A stretch of 39,978 bases of DNA from DAINBT01 sp036732785 (GTDB lineage: Bacteria > Planctomycetota > Phycisphaerae > Sedimentisphaerales > SM23-30), in contig CAZICK010000032.1 of NCBI GenBank assembly GCA_964537505.1, positions 1-39,978 of the forward strand, in the 5' to 3' direction. The notes beneath the pieces are model-generated. The model was given only the letters and a program-made list of their open reading frames with translations, made no database searches and was not told the DNA's origin. The position numbers and the translations under genes are program-made. This document shows, one piece after another, positions 7,025 through 15,105 of this stretch (its first letter is position 1; each line of letters begins with the position of its first letter).

Positions 7025-8842
7025 TTAGAACGTATTTTTTCTATGCGTTTTCAACCGGCTAATTTGACTGATTAAATCAGTTCGATGTCGGTGTTGAAGA
7101 AAATCGGTTACAATTTTTTTGTTTTTAGGTTCATAGTACTGCAACAGTGAGGCCTGGAGAATTTTTTCCTTATGCCCGCGAGGGACATGGATTTTTCCAC
7201 CTTTTGTGTCAAGGCCGGATACATACATAGCTGTTGAAGCAGTCAGCGGTACGGGGCTAAAATCCTGAACCTGACGTGGGCGCCATGAACGTGATACTAA
7301 GTACTCTGTGAGCGTCATCGCATCATCAGCGGTACAGCCGGGGTGCGAGCTTATGAAATACGGCACAAGGTATTGTTCTTTACCAGCCCGCTGAGAAGCT
7401 TGCTTAAAATAAGCTTCGAATTCTTCAAAGATTTCAAACGGAGGCTTGCCCATCAGCTCAAGTACCCTGGAACAATAGTGTTCCGGAGCAACTTTAAGAT
7501 GGCCGCCCACAAAATGCCGAACCAGTAAATTGATATAGTCTTTATTTCGAATCGCCAGGTCATGTCGTATGCCTGAAGCTACATATATGTTTACCGGGGA
7601 CGGCTGGCTTTCTTTCCATTTCAGGAATGCTTCCATCATATTCATTAATTGGCTGGCGTCGGATTTGAGATTTTTGCATACCGATGGGACAAGGCATCCT
7701 ATGCGTCGGCAACTGTCAGAATGATCGCATCTCATGCCGTACATGTTAGCTGTCGGACCGCCTATGTCGCTGATAGTACCGCGGAATTGTTTGTGCTTTG
7801 TCAGGGAATCAGCTTCTGCCAATAAACTTTCAATAGAACGTGAACAAATTTGCCTGCCCTGATGAATATGAATGGAACAAAATGAACAGCCGCCGAAACA
7901 GCCGCGATGAGTAGTTATTGAGAATTGTACCGGTTCAAGGGCTGGGACTCCACCCAATTTGTCATAAGCTGGATGCGATCTGCGAGTAAAAGGAAGATCA
8001 TACAATTCGTCTATTACGGATGTGCTTAGAGTCTGCGAGGGCGGCATTACCACAAGAGTGCCCGGGTCCTGATCCTGGATTACCGGCAGGCCGTTTGGAT
8101 GAGCCTGAGCCTCATACAATTTCTGAGCATCCATTACGCTATAGGGGTCTGCTTTTTGCTGCGATAATGAAGGCAGGCGTTTGGCATTATCCGGTATAGC
8201 TGTCTGACGATTAACCATGTAAGCAGTGCCTGGTATGTTTGTCAACTGGCTGATGGACTGGCCATCACTTAGCCGTTGGGCAATCTCTTCGATGGCGAGT
8301 TCGCCCATACCGTGCACCAGCAGATCGGCTTTGGCATCGGTCAGCGCCGATCTTTTCAACTTATCTTCGATAAAATCATAGTGAACAATTCGGCGAATGC
8401 TGGCTTCAAGGCCTCCAAGGATTACAGGAATTCCCTTAAAAGCCTCGCGTGCACGGGCCGAATAAACAAGCAAAGGTCGCCCTGGACGAAGCCCCAAGGC
8501 CCCATCCGGGCTATATACGTCTTTTTTTCGACGATGCCCCATAGAAGCATAGTCGTTAAGACGCGAATCAATGGCACCGGAAGTAATGCCCCAGAACAGC
8601 CTTGGAGGTCCAAGAACTCGAAATGGCTCCACGCTTCGCCAGTCGGGCTGGGCAAGTATAGCCACCCTGTAGCCCAGTTTCTCCAGCCATCTGCCTATCA
8701 ATGCAGCACCGAAAGCAGGGTGATCAACATAGGCATCACCAGTAACAAGAATAATATCAGCCCGATCCCACCCGCGTTGACGCATTTCATCAGGCGTAGT
8801 GGGAATAAATTGACTCAAATTATCAGTTTTTATTGGGGACAT
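7025..8842 (-). CDS. ygiQ: YgiQ-family radical SAM protein
   Basis: A 605-residue member of the YgiQ family (an N-terminal domain followed by a radical SAM domain), whose reaction is not established. The cluster motif is C315-FGG-C319-SF-C322. The N-terminus FIPTTPDEMRQRGWDRADIILVTGDAYVDHPAFG and the stretch YMVNRQ are family hallmarks. The frame stays open upstream, but homology begins at the ATG at 8842 (MSPIKTDNLSQF), so I start there; the extra residues are proline- and histidine-rich frame noise from the neighbour. The start overlaps the end of the glycosidase gene by 13 bp, suggesting translational coupling at the end of the minus-strand run, although the function looks unrelated to the secreted proteins. 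Confidence 0.92.
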   Translation of the reverse strand: MSPIKTDNLSQFIPTTPDEMRQRGWDRADIILVTGDAYVDHPAFGAALIGRWLEKLGYRVAILAQPDWRSVEPFRVLGPPRLFWGITSGAIDSRLNDYASMGHRRKKDVYSPDGALGLRPGRPLLVYSARAREAFKGIPVILGGLEASIRRIVHYDFIEDKLKRSALTDAKADLLVHGMGELAIEEIAQRLSDGQSISQLTNIPGTAYMVNRQTAIPDNAKRLPSLSQQKADPYSVMDAQKLYEAQAHPNGLPVIQDQDPGTLVVMPPSQTLSTSVIDELYDLPFTRRSHPAYDKLGGVPALEPVQFSITTHRGCFGGCSFCSIHIHQGRQICSRSIESLLAEADSLTKHKQFRGTISDIGGPTANMYGMRCDHSDSCRRIGCLVPSVCKNLKSDASQLMNMMEAFLKWKESQPSPVNIYVASGIRHDLAIRNKDYINLLVRHFVGGHLKVAPEHYCSRVLELMGKPPFEIFEEFEAYFKQASQRAGKEQYLVPYFISSHPGCTADDAMTLTEYLVSRSWRPRQVQDFSPVPLTASTAMYVSGLDTKGGKIHVPRGHKEKILQASLLQYYEPKNKKIVTDFLQHRHRTDLISQISRLKTHRKNTF

Positions 8843-10434
8843 ACGGTAGGTAGTTTGGCTTTGATGTGGGCGAGGTTGTTGGCGTGGGCGGCGGGGTGTT
8901 GGTCGATGAGGAGGTGAAGGCCCTGGCCGTGGTTGTATTTTGTTCCGGTTTTGTCGTAGAGGATGGTGAGAATGTGGCCGTGGTACAGGATATTGTCCAT
9001 GCAGAACCAGTCCCATTGGCCTTCGGGAAGCAGTAGATTGATTTCGACGATGTCGTCGGGGCGGGGTCGCAGTCCGATGAGGCCGGTGATGATGAGGTCG
9101 CAGTAAGAGGAATGGTTATAGTCTTTACCGCGTTCCCTGCCGCCTTTTCCTTCATCCCAGGTGTCGTTCTTCCATGATTTCAGTCGTGTGCGTGAGAGCC
9201 AGTCGCCAGTGTGTGGGTTGAGGTTTTCATCGATCCATGGGATGACGCGGCCATCGTCGCATTTACGGCGATGGGATTTGGTGTAGATTTTTAGTGTTTC
9301 GTAGTAGTCTGATTTTGTGACGGCGGACTGAGGGTAGTTGTTGAGTACGTTGGCCAGGGCAGTGAGAGTGATGGAGGTCGAAAGTGGCCAGCTTGGTCCG
9401 TTCCACTGGCATTCATGTCCCTGGTATGAAATTTTGAAACCAGGGTGCCGCTGTTCTGTGGTTGTGGGGCCGAACGGTGCGTAGAAGCCCTGAGGGTCCA
9501 TGAGCTGCTTCCAGGCCTGTTCGTATCCTTTGGCGGGTTCGGGGAGGTTGAAGTACCATGGAGTGTAGCCATGTTGTTCTCGGACATCGGCTAATTTGGC
9601 GTTTTCGTCGCGAGGTAGTACTTTGAAGAATTGCGCCTTTTCGTCCCATAGTTTGGTCAGGACGAGGTTTTTGATTTTTTCCGCTTTTGCCAGGTATGTT
9701 TTTGTGAGTTCGTGTTTTCCGGCGAGAGTGGCGATTTTGGCGATGGCGGTGGCGTCGCCAAACATGTAGCTATTGATGGTGGCTCGTTTGCCGCTGCCAC
9801 CAACGGAGACTTCCATGCCGTCGCAGCCGTCAATCTGCCAGAATAGTCCGTCGGGTTCAAGTCGATTCTTCTCCCATTCGTTGTAGTTGTTTATCATGTC
9901 ATCGAGCAGTCCGATGAGAGATTCCTTGTCGGCGTTTACGAGATAGCGTGCGTACATGGCGTCGGCGGCCCAGAAGCTGTAGCTTCGTAGGCTGCCGCCC
10001 TTGCGGAACCAGAAGATGGCGTAGTCATTGAGGTATTTTTGGTTGTGCAGCCAACGTCCTTCGTAGAAATGATGTGCGGCTGGGCAACTGATGGTGTTGT
10101 GTTTGCCGGACCATGGGACCTTTGGGAGGAATTCGGTGATGACGTAACCGTCCGGTGTGAGTTTGACGTGTTTTCGATAGGTCCACCATCGGAAATACCA
10201 AGTTTGTTCGAAATCACGGTCGGGACATTCGAAGAGAGGGATGTTACTACGGAGAAAATCCCAGGCTTTTGTGTTTGGGATGTTGGAGTAAAGCTCTTCG
10301 TCGTGCTGGTTGAAGCTGTCGATGTAATGTTTGAAATCGTCTGCCCGGAGGACTGGAGGAGTGTCCGCAAGTGTCGATAATGATATGAGGAGTATATTCA
10401 GAGTGATGATTAAACTGATGTTACGGGTAATCAT
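8830..10434 (-). CDS. Secreted MGH1-like (alpha/alpha)6 glycoside hydrolase domain protein
   Basis: A 534-residue protein with a signal peptide (about 1-23, cut near TLADTPP). The body resembles the mannosylglycerate-hydrolase-like (MGH1, GH63-related) six-hairpin fold: a substrate-pocket-like stretch YSFWAADAMYARYL, GLFWQIDGCDGMEVS, TINSYMFGDATAIAKIA, YQGHECQWNGPSWPLSTSITL and KDYNHSSYCDLIITGLIGLRPRPDD. Family members trim alpha-linked sugars; the substrate here is unknown. GGAAG lies upstream of the ATG. It sits 20 bp after the secreted esterase gene, consistent with joint attack on an acylated polysaccharide (inference). Confidence 0.72.
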   Translation of the reverse strand: MITRNISLIITLNILLISLSTLADTPPVLRADDFKHYIDSFNQHDEELYSNIPNTKAWDFLRSNIPLFECPDRDFEQTWYFRWWTYRKHVKLTPDGYVITEFLPKVPWSGKHNTISCPAAHHFYEGRWLHNQKYLNDYAIFWFRKGGSLRSYSFWAADAMYARYLVNADKESLIGLLDDMINNYNEWEKNRLEPDGLFWQIDGCDGMEVSVGGSGKRATINSYMFGDATAIAKIATLAGKHELTKTYLAKAEKIKNLVLTKLWDEKAQFFKVLPRDENAKLADVREQHGYTPWYFNLPEPAKGYEQAWKQLMDPQGFYAPFGPTTTEQRHPGFKISYQGHECQWNGPSWPLSTSITLTALANVLNNYPQSAVTKSDYYETLKIYTKSHRRKCDDGRVIPWIDENLNPHTGDWLSRTRLKSWKNDTWDEGKGGRERGKDYNHSSYCDLIITGLIGLRPRPDDIVEINLLLPEGQWDWFCMDNILYHGHILTILYDKTGTKYNHGQGLHLLIDQHPAAHANNLAHIKAKLPTVCPQ

Positions 10435-10454
10435 AATATTTCTTCCGATGGGGG

Positions 10455-11921
10455 TTATGGGTAAACGCCATTGGGGAACGGGTCTTCGCCGGGGGGTGGG
10501 TTGTTTTTGCGGTTCTGTTGGAACAGCCAGGCGATGTGGTCGCGTTTGCCCCAGGCTTTTGCGGCGGTTGAAACGTGATCGGTGTTTGGAAACTCGATGT
10601 AGGTGCTGTTACCGCCCTGTGCACGGATTTCCCTGTCCACGGCACTGCTGCCATATCGCATACTATCGAGCTGGCCGGCAAAGATATATACGGGAGTATG
10701 TTTGTATCGCTGCACTTCGAGTTTAAGGCGTTCCAGCAACGGGCCGGTCGGGTCGGTATAAGGCTGTCCGATAGGCCAGCCGGCACCGCACATAGCGGCG
10801 GCGAAAAGCGTGCGGTCAGCCTTTAAGAATTCCCAACAGCCCTTTCCGCCAAATGAGAACCCGGAATAGTAGATACGGTCTGGATCGATATGGAAGTTTT
10901 TGTTTTCAATCATCTCGCGGATCAGTGCAAGGGTGGCCTGCACGTACCATCCGTTTTCGTCAAGCGACGGCAGTCCCGACTGGCCGGGCGGGCTATTGAG
11001 AGCAGGATGATAAGAAGAAGGTTTTCCCCGGTCGCCTATTGGCCAATATGGCGAAGGGATCGTTTTTCTGTCAGGGATCTGCGGTACCAGACTAAAACAT
11101 TCGAAATCATTGTCGTAATAGTAGTTGGTAAAAAGATACCGTGCCAGTATAACCTGCTCCATATTTTTTATATTGTCAGCTCCAATGCCGCCGGAACCTG
11201 AGACGCTTAAGACCAACGGGTAGGTTTTGTTCGGGTCGTAGTTCCGGGGGTACATGAGCCGATAGGGCAGCTTAAGTCCGGCGAATTCGAACTGTCCGGG
11301 GGCATGTCCATCAATTGTGTCCTGGCCCCGCCAGAAGGTGTGACGAACTTCGGTAATTTTTACCTGGCCTGCGATTCGCAGAAACAGCCATGCGCAACGT
11401 TCCTGCTTGTATGACGAAGAAATTGGTATTTCCTGTCCGCTTTTTAACGTTTCGAATTTACTGCGAAGGTTTTTTTTAGCGATAACATCGTCGAGTTTGT
11501 CTCCTCCATAGTGTCCCAGAGACATCTCTACCGATCCTGTGCCGGTGAAAGTTACAGTAACACGGTGATGATTTAGCTCTTGCGTGCGTTCCACTTTGAG
11601 TACCGGTGAAACCAGGCAGGTCTGCTCGTCCACCAGAACCCGTGACCATTCAGTTACCCGATCACCATCGTATCGGACGGTAAGCATTTCACAGTGATCG
11701 GCAGTTGGGAATTGGTGAGCTTCGATGCGATCTTCCGGGGTGGGGGTGACCTGCTGCGGTTTTTCGCTTTCGGCGGCGCCACTATTTTCGGTTTGGGCTT
11801 TGTCCTGGCTTTTGTCCTTGTCTTTAGGTGTGGGGCGGTACGGGCGAAACTGACTGTACGCAATCGATGCGCAGACCAGCAGTATCATCAACAACGCTAC
11901 AGAACGCATAAAATTTGACAT
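10455..11921 (-). CDS. Secreted alpha/beta-hydrolase esterase (CE1/feruloyl-esterase-like)
   Basis: A 488-residue exported esterase-like protein. The N-terminus MRSVALLMILLVCASIAYS is a signal sequence or anchor, followed by a Lys/Pro/Asp-rich linker (about 28-65), a beta-rich domain, and a C-terminal alpha/beta hydrolase. In the hydrolase I read a nucleophile elbow GFSFGG (Ser356), an acid in FAGQLDSM (Asp419) and a base in NTDHVST (His449), in the right order. The oxyanion stretch is PLVLSVSGSGGIG. I use the ATG at 11921, with AGG about ten bases upstream, over a TTG at 11930. Close packing with the neighbouring genes supports one operon. Natural substrate unknown; a polysaccharide-linked ester is plausible. 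Confidence 0.78.
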   Translation of the reverse strand: MSNFMRSVALLMILLVCASIAYSQFRPYRPTPKDKDKSQDKAQTENSGAAESEKPQQVTPTPEDRIEAHQFPTADHCEMLTVRYDGDRVTEWSRVLVDEQTCLVSPVLKVERTQELNHHRVTVTFTGTGSVEMSLGHYGGDKLDDVIAKKNLRSKFETLKSGQEIPISSSYKQERCAWLFLRIAGQVKITEVRHTFWRGQDTIDGHAPGQFEFAGLKLPYRLMYPRNYDPNKTYPLVLSVSGSGGIGADNIKNMEQVILARYLFTNYYYDNDFECFSLVPQIPDRKTIPSPYWPIGDRGKPSSYHPALNSPPGQSGLPSLDENGWYVQATLALIREMIENKNFHIDPDRIYYSGFSFGGKGCWEFLKADRTLFAAAMCGAGWPIGQPYTDPTGPLLERLKLEVQRYKHTPVYIFAGQLDSMRYGSSAVDREIRAQGGNSTYIEFPNTDHVSTAAKAWGKRDHIAWLFQQNRKNNPPPGEDPFPNGVYP

Positions 11922-11934
11922 TTCAATCAACCTT

Positions 11935-12780
11935 TTATATTTTAACTTTCAGGAACGGTTTGAAAATCATCGCAAACACCATCGAAGCGACAAAGAAATA
12001 AATCACCCACCAGTCGGTACCGCTGTTTATGGAAATGCGGTCCGGATAGGCGATGGTGACCGAGTGAACGATAGAATCCGGTTCGAAGGGTTTTTCCCAT
12101 GGGTGCATCAGGACATCGGTCCAGTGCCGGCCCGGCCGCTTGGTGCTTACGCGCATAAAGCCGGGGCCGATTGCCAGTTCTTTTTCGATTTGTTGATGAT
12201 CCACCTGGAAAACTATATTGTGACAGCCGTTTTGCTGAGCTTCAATTTCCCAGCATATTTCCCGCGTATTGAAAGCGAGGACCGGACCGGCGATCACCTT
12301 TGCGGCAGGTATCGATTTGATATCTACCTGTGGCCAAGCGGTATCGATATCACCATTTAGTTTCATGGTGATTATGGCCTGCTCTCCAGTTCGTAGCGGC
12401 CGTGCCTGATACCATAGTCCCATCTGTGCCAACAGCAAAGTTACCGGCAGGATCATCACAAGCATTGGTCGGATAGCATAAAACAATAATCGCAGCGATC
12501 CGCCAAAAATATGTCCCTGGGCCTTCAAAGTTACTGAGACGCTGTCTTTGAACAGTTTCAGGGCGAGCATGTTGGCCTTGATCTCGTTCCTGACGCGGCC
12601 GATAGCGAGCTGATTGGAAGTGTATTTGAAAATAAGCAGTAACAACACTCCGGTTACTGCGGAGATAATGGTGTTGGATAACCATCCTGGCAGTACGGCT
12701 ATCGGCGCCAGTAGAAGCCAGCCCAGGCTGTTGGCCAGCACGTTTATCCAGGCTATAACGCCGGTGAGAAAGTCCATCAT
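11935..12780 (-). CDS. Inner-membrane protein of the AP-phosphodiesterase cluster
   Basis: A 281-residue protein I do not recognise firmly. Predicted membrane segments lie at about 12-30, 35-50 (SNTIISAVTGVLLLLIFKYTS), 101-122 (AIRPMLVMILPVTLLLAQMG) and 256-274 near the C-terminus. Between the third and fourth is a roughly 130-residue, probably extracytoplasmic, beta-rich domain. The cytoplasmic loop after segment two (NQLAIGRVRNEIKANMLALKLFKDS) recalls the arrangement in DUF106/EMC3-type insertase relatives, but this is only a hint. Its ATG overlaps the stop of the preceding ribbon-helix-helix-like gene in an ATGA, so the two are translationally coupled. Confidence 0.8.
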   Translation of the reverse strand: MMDFLTGVIAWINVLANSLGWLLLAPIAVLPGWLSNTIISAVTGVLLLLIFKYTSNQLAIGRVRNEIKANMLALKLFKDSVSVTLKAQGHIFGGSLRLLFYAIRPMLVMILPVTLLLAQMGLWYQARPLRTGEQAIITMKLNGDIDTAWPQVDIKSIPAAKVIAGPVLAFNTREICWEIEAQQNGCHNIVFQVDHQQIEKELAIGPGFMRVSTKRPGRHWTDVLMHPWEKPFEPDSIVHSVTIAYPDRISINSGTDWWVIYFFVASMVFAMIFKPFLKVKI

Positions 12781-12962
12781 TCAATATACCCCAGTCCGCG
12801 TAGGCGATTGGCGACGTTTTCGTCCACGTTGTCAGTTTCGATTTTAGCCAATTCCTTTTCGATTATGTGTGTGACAAATTCTTCGGTACTGCTGTAGCCG
12901 GCTACTTCGGCGGCCTTTTTGAGACGATCAAAAAGGTTCGAGTCGATCTTGATCTTGGCCAT
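12777..12962 (-). CDS. Small ribbon-helix-helix-like protein
   Basis: A 61-residue protein with the pattern of a ribbon-helix-helix dimer: a short strand MAKIKIDSNLF, helix DRLKKAAEVAGY, turn STEEF and helix VTHIIEKELAK. This fold usually binds DNA as an autorepressor. The C-terminal tail NVANRLRGLGYIE is a short motif that I recall at the ends of other proteins in AP-superfamily gene neighbourhoods (not verified). It sits between two AP-superfamily genes upstream and the membrane protein downstream. A palindrome 27 bp before its start is a candidate binding site. It could equally be a structural partner of the enzymes. Confidence 0.75.
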   Translation of the reverse strand: MAKIKIDSNLFDRLKKAAEVAGYSSTEEFVTHIIEKELAKIETDNVDENVANRLRGLGYIE

Positions 12963-12988
12963 GTGCGATAACTCCTAATTCAATTGCT

Positions 12989-13013
12989 ATACCCAATGGG
13001 TATCATTGTACCC
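12989..13013 (-). promoter_or_regulatory. Palindromic operator candidate before the RHH-like gene
   Basis: A perfect inverted repeat ATACCC-AAT-GGGTAT occupies 12989-13003, and a third TACCC half-site follows at 13009-13013. Read on the minus strand, GGGTA/TACCC half-sites repeat three times within 25 bp, 27 bp upstream of the RHH-like ATG. Ribbon-helix-helix proteins commonly bind such short repeated half-sites, so autoregulation is likely (inference). Confidence 0.5.
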
Positions 13014-13053
13014 GACATTTCCATTCATTATGGGTCTATGCCTATCTGGTTTA

Positions 13054-15105
13054 TTACGCCTGGGTCGTAAAAATGTTCTTTCCTGTCATCGTCGATGGAA
13101 TCTTCAAGCCAAATTCTGTCAGAATAGATGGCGCCATATCCACCAGCGATGGTTTATCGGCGGCAATGGGTCTGTTACTGAAGAGGACACCGGGCACCTC
13201 CGAGACATCGGCACAATGGTCGGCGCTCCATGCTGAGTCGTTATCCAGCAGCACATCCTCCTCCTGGGGCATCTTGCCCAGACAGGTAGCCCATGAAGCG
13301 CGGTAGCCGCGACAGTAACCTACGATCATATCCGGCGCCAATCGGGTAGCGGGTCCGGAATATGCCTTGTCGGTGCGGTGCACCTTGCGTATCACCCTGT
13401 TGCCATTAACATCTGTGACCGCCTGAAGTTTGCTTACCAGTTCGGCGATAAGCTCTTCCCGTTCCCGACCCGGTTGTACAATACCATCCCGCTCTCGTCC
13501 GCTAAGATTAAGATACAGTCCGTTAATGCCCAAGCCGTACGCTCTGGTGCGAGACCAGTCAACATCGCTCAATATTCCCGAGGCGTCTGCTGGGGCGATA
13601 TAGCTGTTGTTCCGCAGCCAGGTATTGAGGTTGAACTGTGTGTGGAAATTGGCAAAACCGTGATCGCTCATCACCATAATGGTGGCCTGATCGCCGTAGC
13701 GTTTGACGATTCGGCCGAGCACGTCATCCATTTTTCGGTAGATGTTCTGGAGATGGTTGAAGCACCTTTTTGCCTCGGCGGGGGAACGGACCGGATGTTT
13801 ATCGTCTGAGTCCCACCATAACATGTGGGCCTGCAGGTCGGTACTGGAGAAGTAAAAGAACAACAAGCCGTCGTCATAGTTTTCCAGGGCGTATTCCAGC
13901 AGGTTAAGGCGCTCTTCGAGCACGATACCAGCCTGGGTGATAAACTCGTCCTCGACGAATATTTTTGTTGACAGTGCTTTATGATCTTCCTGGAACCCCG
14001 TGGTGTAGAACAATCCCAATTTGTCTGAAATTTTTTCTATAAACTCCGGTGGCTCGGTAATTCTAAGTGCCGGTTCGGATGGATCGGTATTAATAGGGCT
14101 GGCGTAGAGGCGGAAGTTGGGGGCAACTTCCTGGAGGTAGAAACGGCATATTCCGCTGAGGTTTTTGTCGGGCAAAAAAGAAGGCATGGTCAGTTCAAAT
14201 TCCAGTTTAAGCCAGCGGCTCCACTGTCCTTCTTTAAGTAGTATCTTACGGTCCTGGATTTCAATTATCGCGGCGCGTGCCTGGATATCGCGATGCACTG
14301 CAAAATCAACTGTGGTCGATTGTGGGTTTTTAAGAAAAGTGTTCATCGGTCCGAACAGGGTTCCGTCCGCCTGCTCGTTTTCGAAAATGAGTATGGAGCG
14401 TTTACAGCCGCCCCGATCCTCCATCTGAAACGGTCCGTCTTCGGCAAAGTGATGATACCCGCCGTAGCTTCCCTGCAGGTCGGGGGTGCCCATACCGGCC
14501 AGGCAGCGATGGTTGCCGTGTTTCGAGCGGCTTGGCGGATAGTTGGAAGGCAGATCGTAAAATGTCGATTGGATATCGGCCTGGTCGAGATAATCCCAAA
14601 AGGGTGTTCCCTGGCGGCGCAGGACGGTTTCGGCAGGTTTGTGGTTGAATGGCCAAAAATCCAGTTGCAGCTTGTGGTCTCCTGTTTGCCAGTACCCTTC
14701 GCCGGAAACGGTTTCGGAGGTGGACAGGAATGGGGCGACCTGTCTTTGGGGGTTGCGATGGATGAAGTCGAAGATTCCGTGTGTGCCTGGTCCGGCGCCA
14801 TTGATGAAGTTTGCCCAGGCTACGGGGCTTTGCGGAGGGATGCTGGTGCCCAATACGTGGTATCCGCGTTGCTTGCGGAACTGGGCCAGATTGGGCAGCA
14901 GGCCGTCATTCATCATTTTTTCGGACAATCGTGGGTCCATGCCATCGAAGCCGATGACGATCATTTTTTTTGCGGTTTTGCCGGAGCGTTTTTTTCGTGC
15001 TGCATAAACGTGTTTTACGGGCAAACCTGTAGTAATCGCCGCCGTTGCCAGGGTAGATTGTTTGAGAAATTGTCTTCTGTCAAGTTTTTGTTTATTGTCG
15101 GCCAT
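13054..15105 (-). CDS. AP-superfamily phosphodiesterase/nucleotide-pyrophosphatase-like protein, exported (paralogue 2)
   Basis: A 683-residue member of the alkaline-phosphatase superfamily, type I phosphodiesterase/NPP group. The N-terminus has RRQFLKQSTLATAAITTG, a twin-arginine-type export signal. Metal and nucleophile sites can be placed: Asp54 in IVIGFDGMDP, a Ser93 nucleophile candidate in IPPQSPVAW followed by GPGTHGIFDF, Asp423 and His427 in STDLQAHMLWW, Asp481-His482 in SDHGF, and a late His in WSADHC. Typical NPPs have Thr as nucleophile. The start overlaps the upstream paralogue by 14 bp, with an AGGAT-type ribosome-binding site inside that gene. The substrate, perhaps a phosphodiester on an envelope polymer or lipid, is unknown. 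Confidence 0.82.
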   Translation of the reverse strand: MADNKQKLDRRQFLKQSTLATAAITTGLPVKHVYAARKKRSGKTAKKMIVIGFDGMDPRLSEKMMNDGLLPNLAQFRKQRGYHVLGTSIPPQSPVAWANFINGAGPGTHGIFDFIHRNPQRQVAPFLSTSETVSGEGYWQTGDHKLQLDFWPFNHKPAETVLRRQGTPFWDYLDQADIQSTFYDLPSNYPPSRSKHGNHRCLAGMGTPDLQGSYGGYHHFAEDGPFQMEDRGGCKRSILIFENEQADGTLFGPMNTFLKNPQSTTVDFAVHRDIQARAAIIEIQDRKILLKEGQWSRWLKLEFELTMPSFLPDKNLSGICRFYLQEVAPNFRLYASPINTDPSEPALRITEPPEFIEKISDKLGLFYTTGFQEDHKALSTKIFVEDEFITQAGIVLEERLNLLEYALENYDDGLLFFYFSSTDLQAHMLWWDSDDKHPVRSPAEAKRCFNHLQNIYRKMDDVLGRIVKRYGDQATIMVMSDHGFANFHTQFNLNTWLRNNSYIAPADASGILSDVDWSRTRAYGLGINGLYLNLSGRERDGIVQPGREREELIAELVSKLQAVTDVNGNRVIRKVHRTDKAYSGPATRLAPDMIVGYCRGYRASWATCLGKMPQEEDVLLDNDSAWSADHCADVSEVPGVLFSNRPIAADKPSLVDMAPSILTEFGLKIPSTMTGKNIFTTQA

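Noticed and set aside
8843..9016. Open 58-codon upstream extension of the YgiQ frame, rich in Pro, His and Arg.
   Set aside because: It lies inside the glycosidase gene in another frame, has biased composition and no YgiQ homology; the ATG at 8842 matches the family start.
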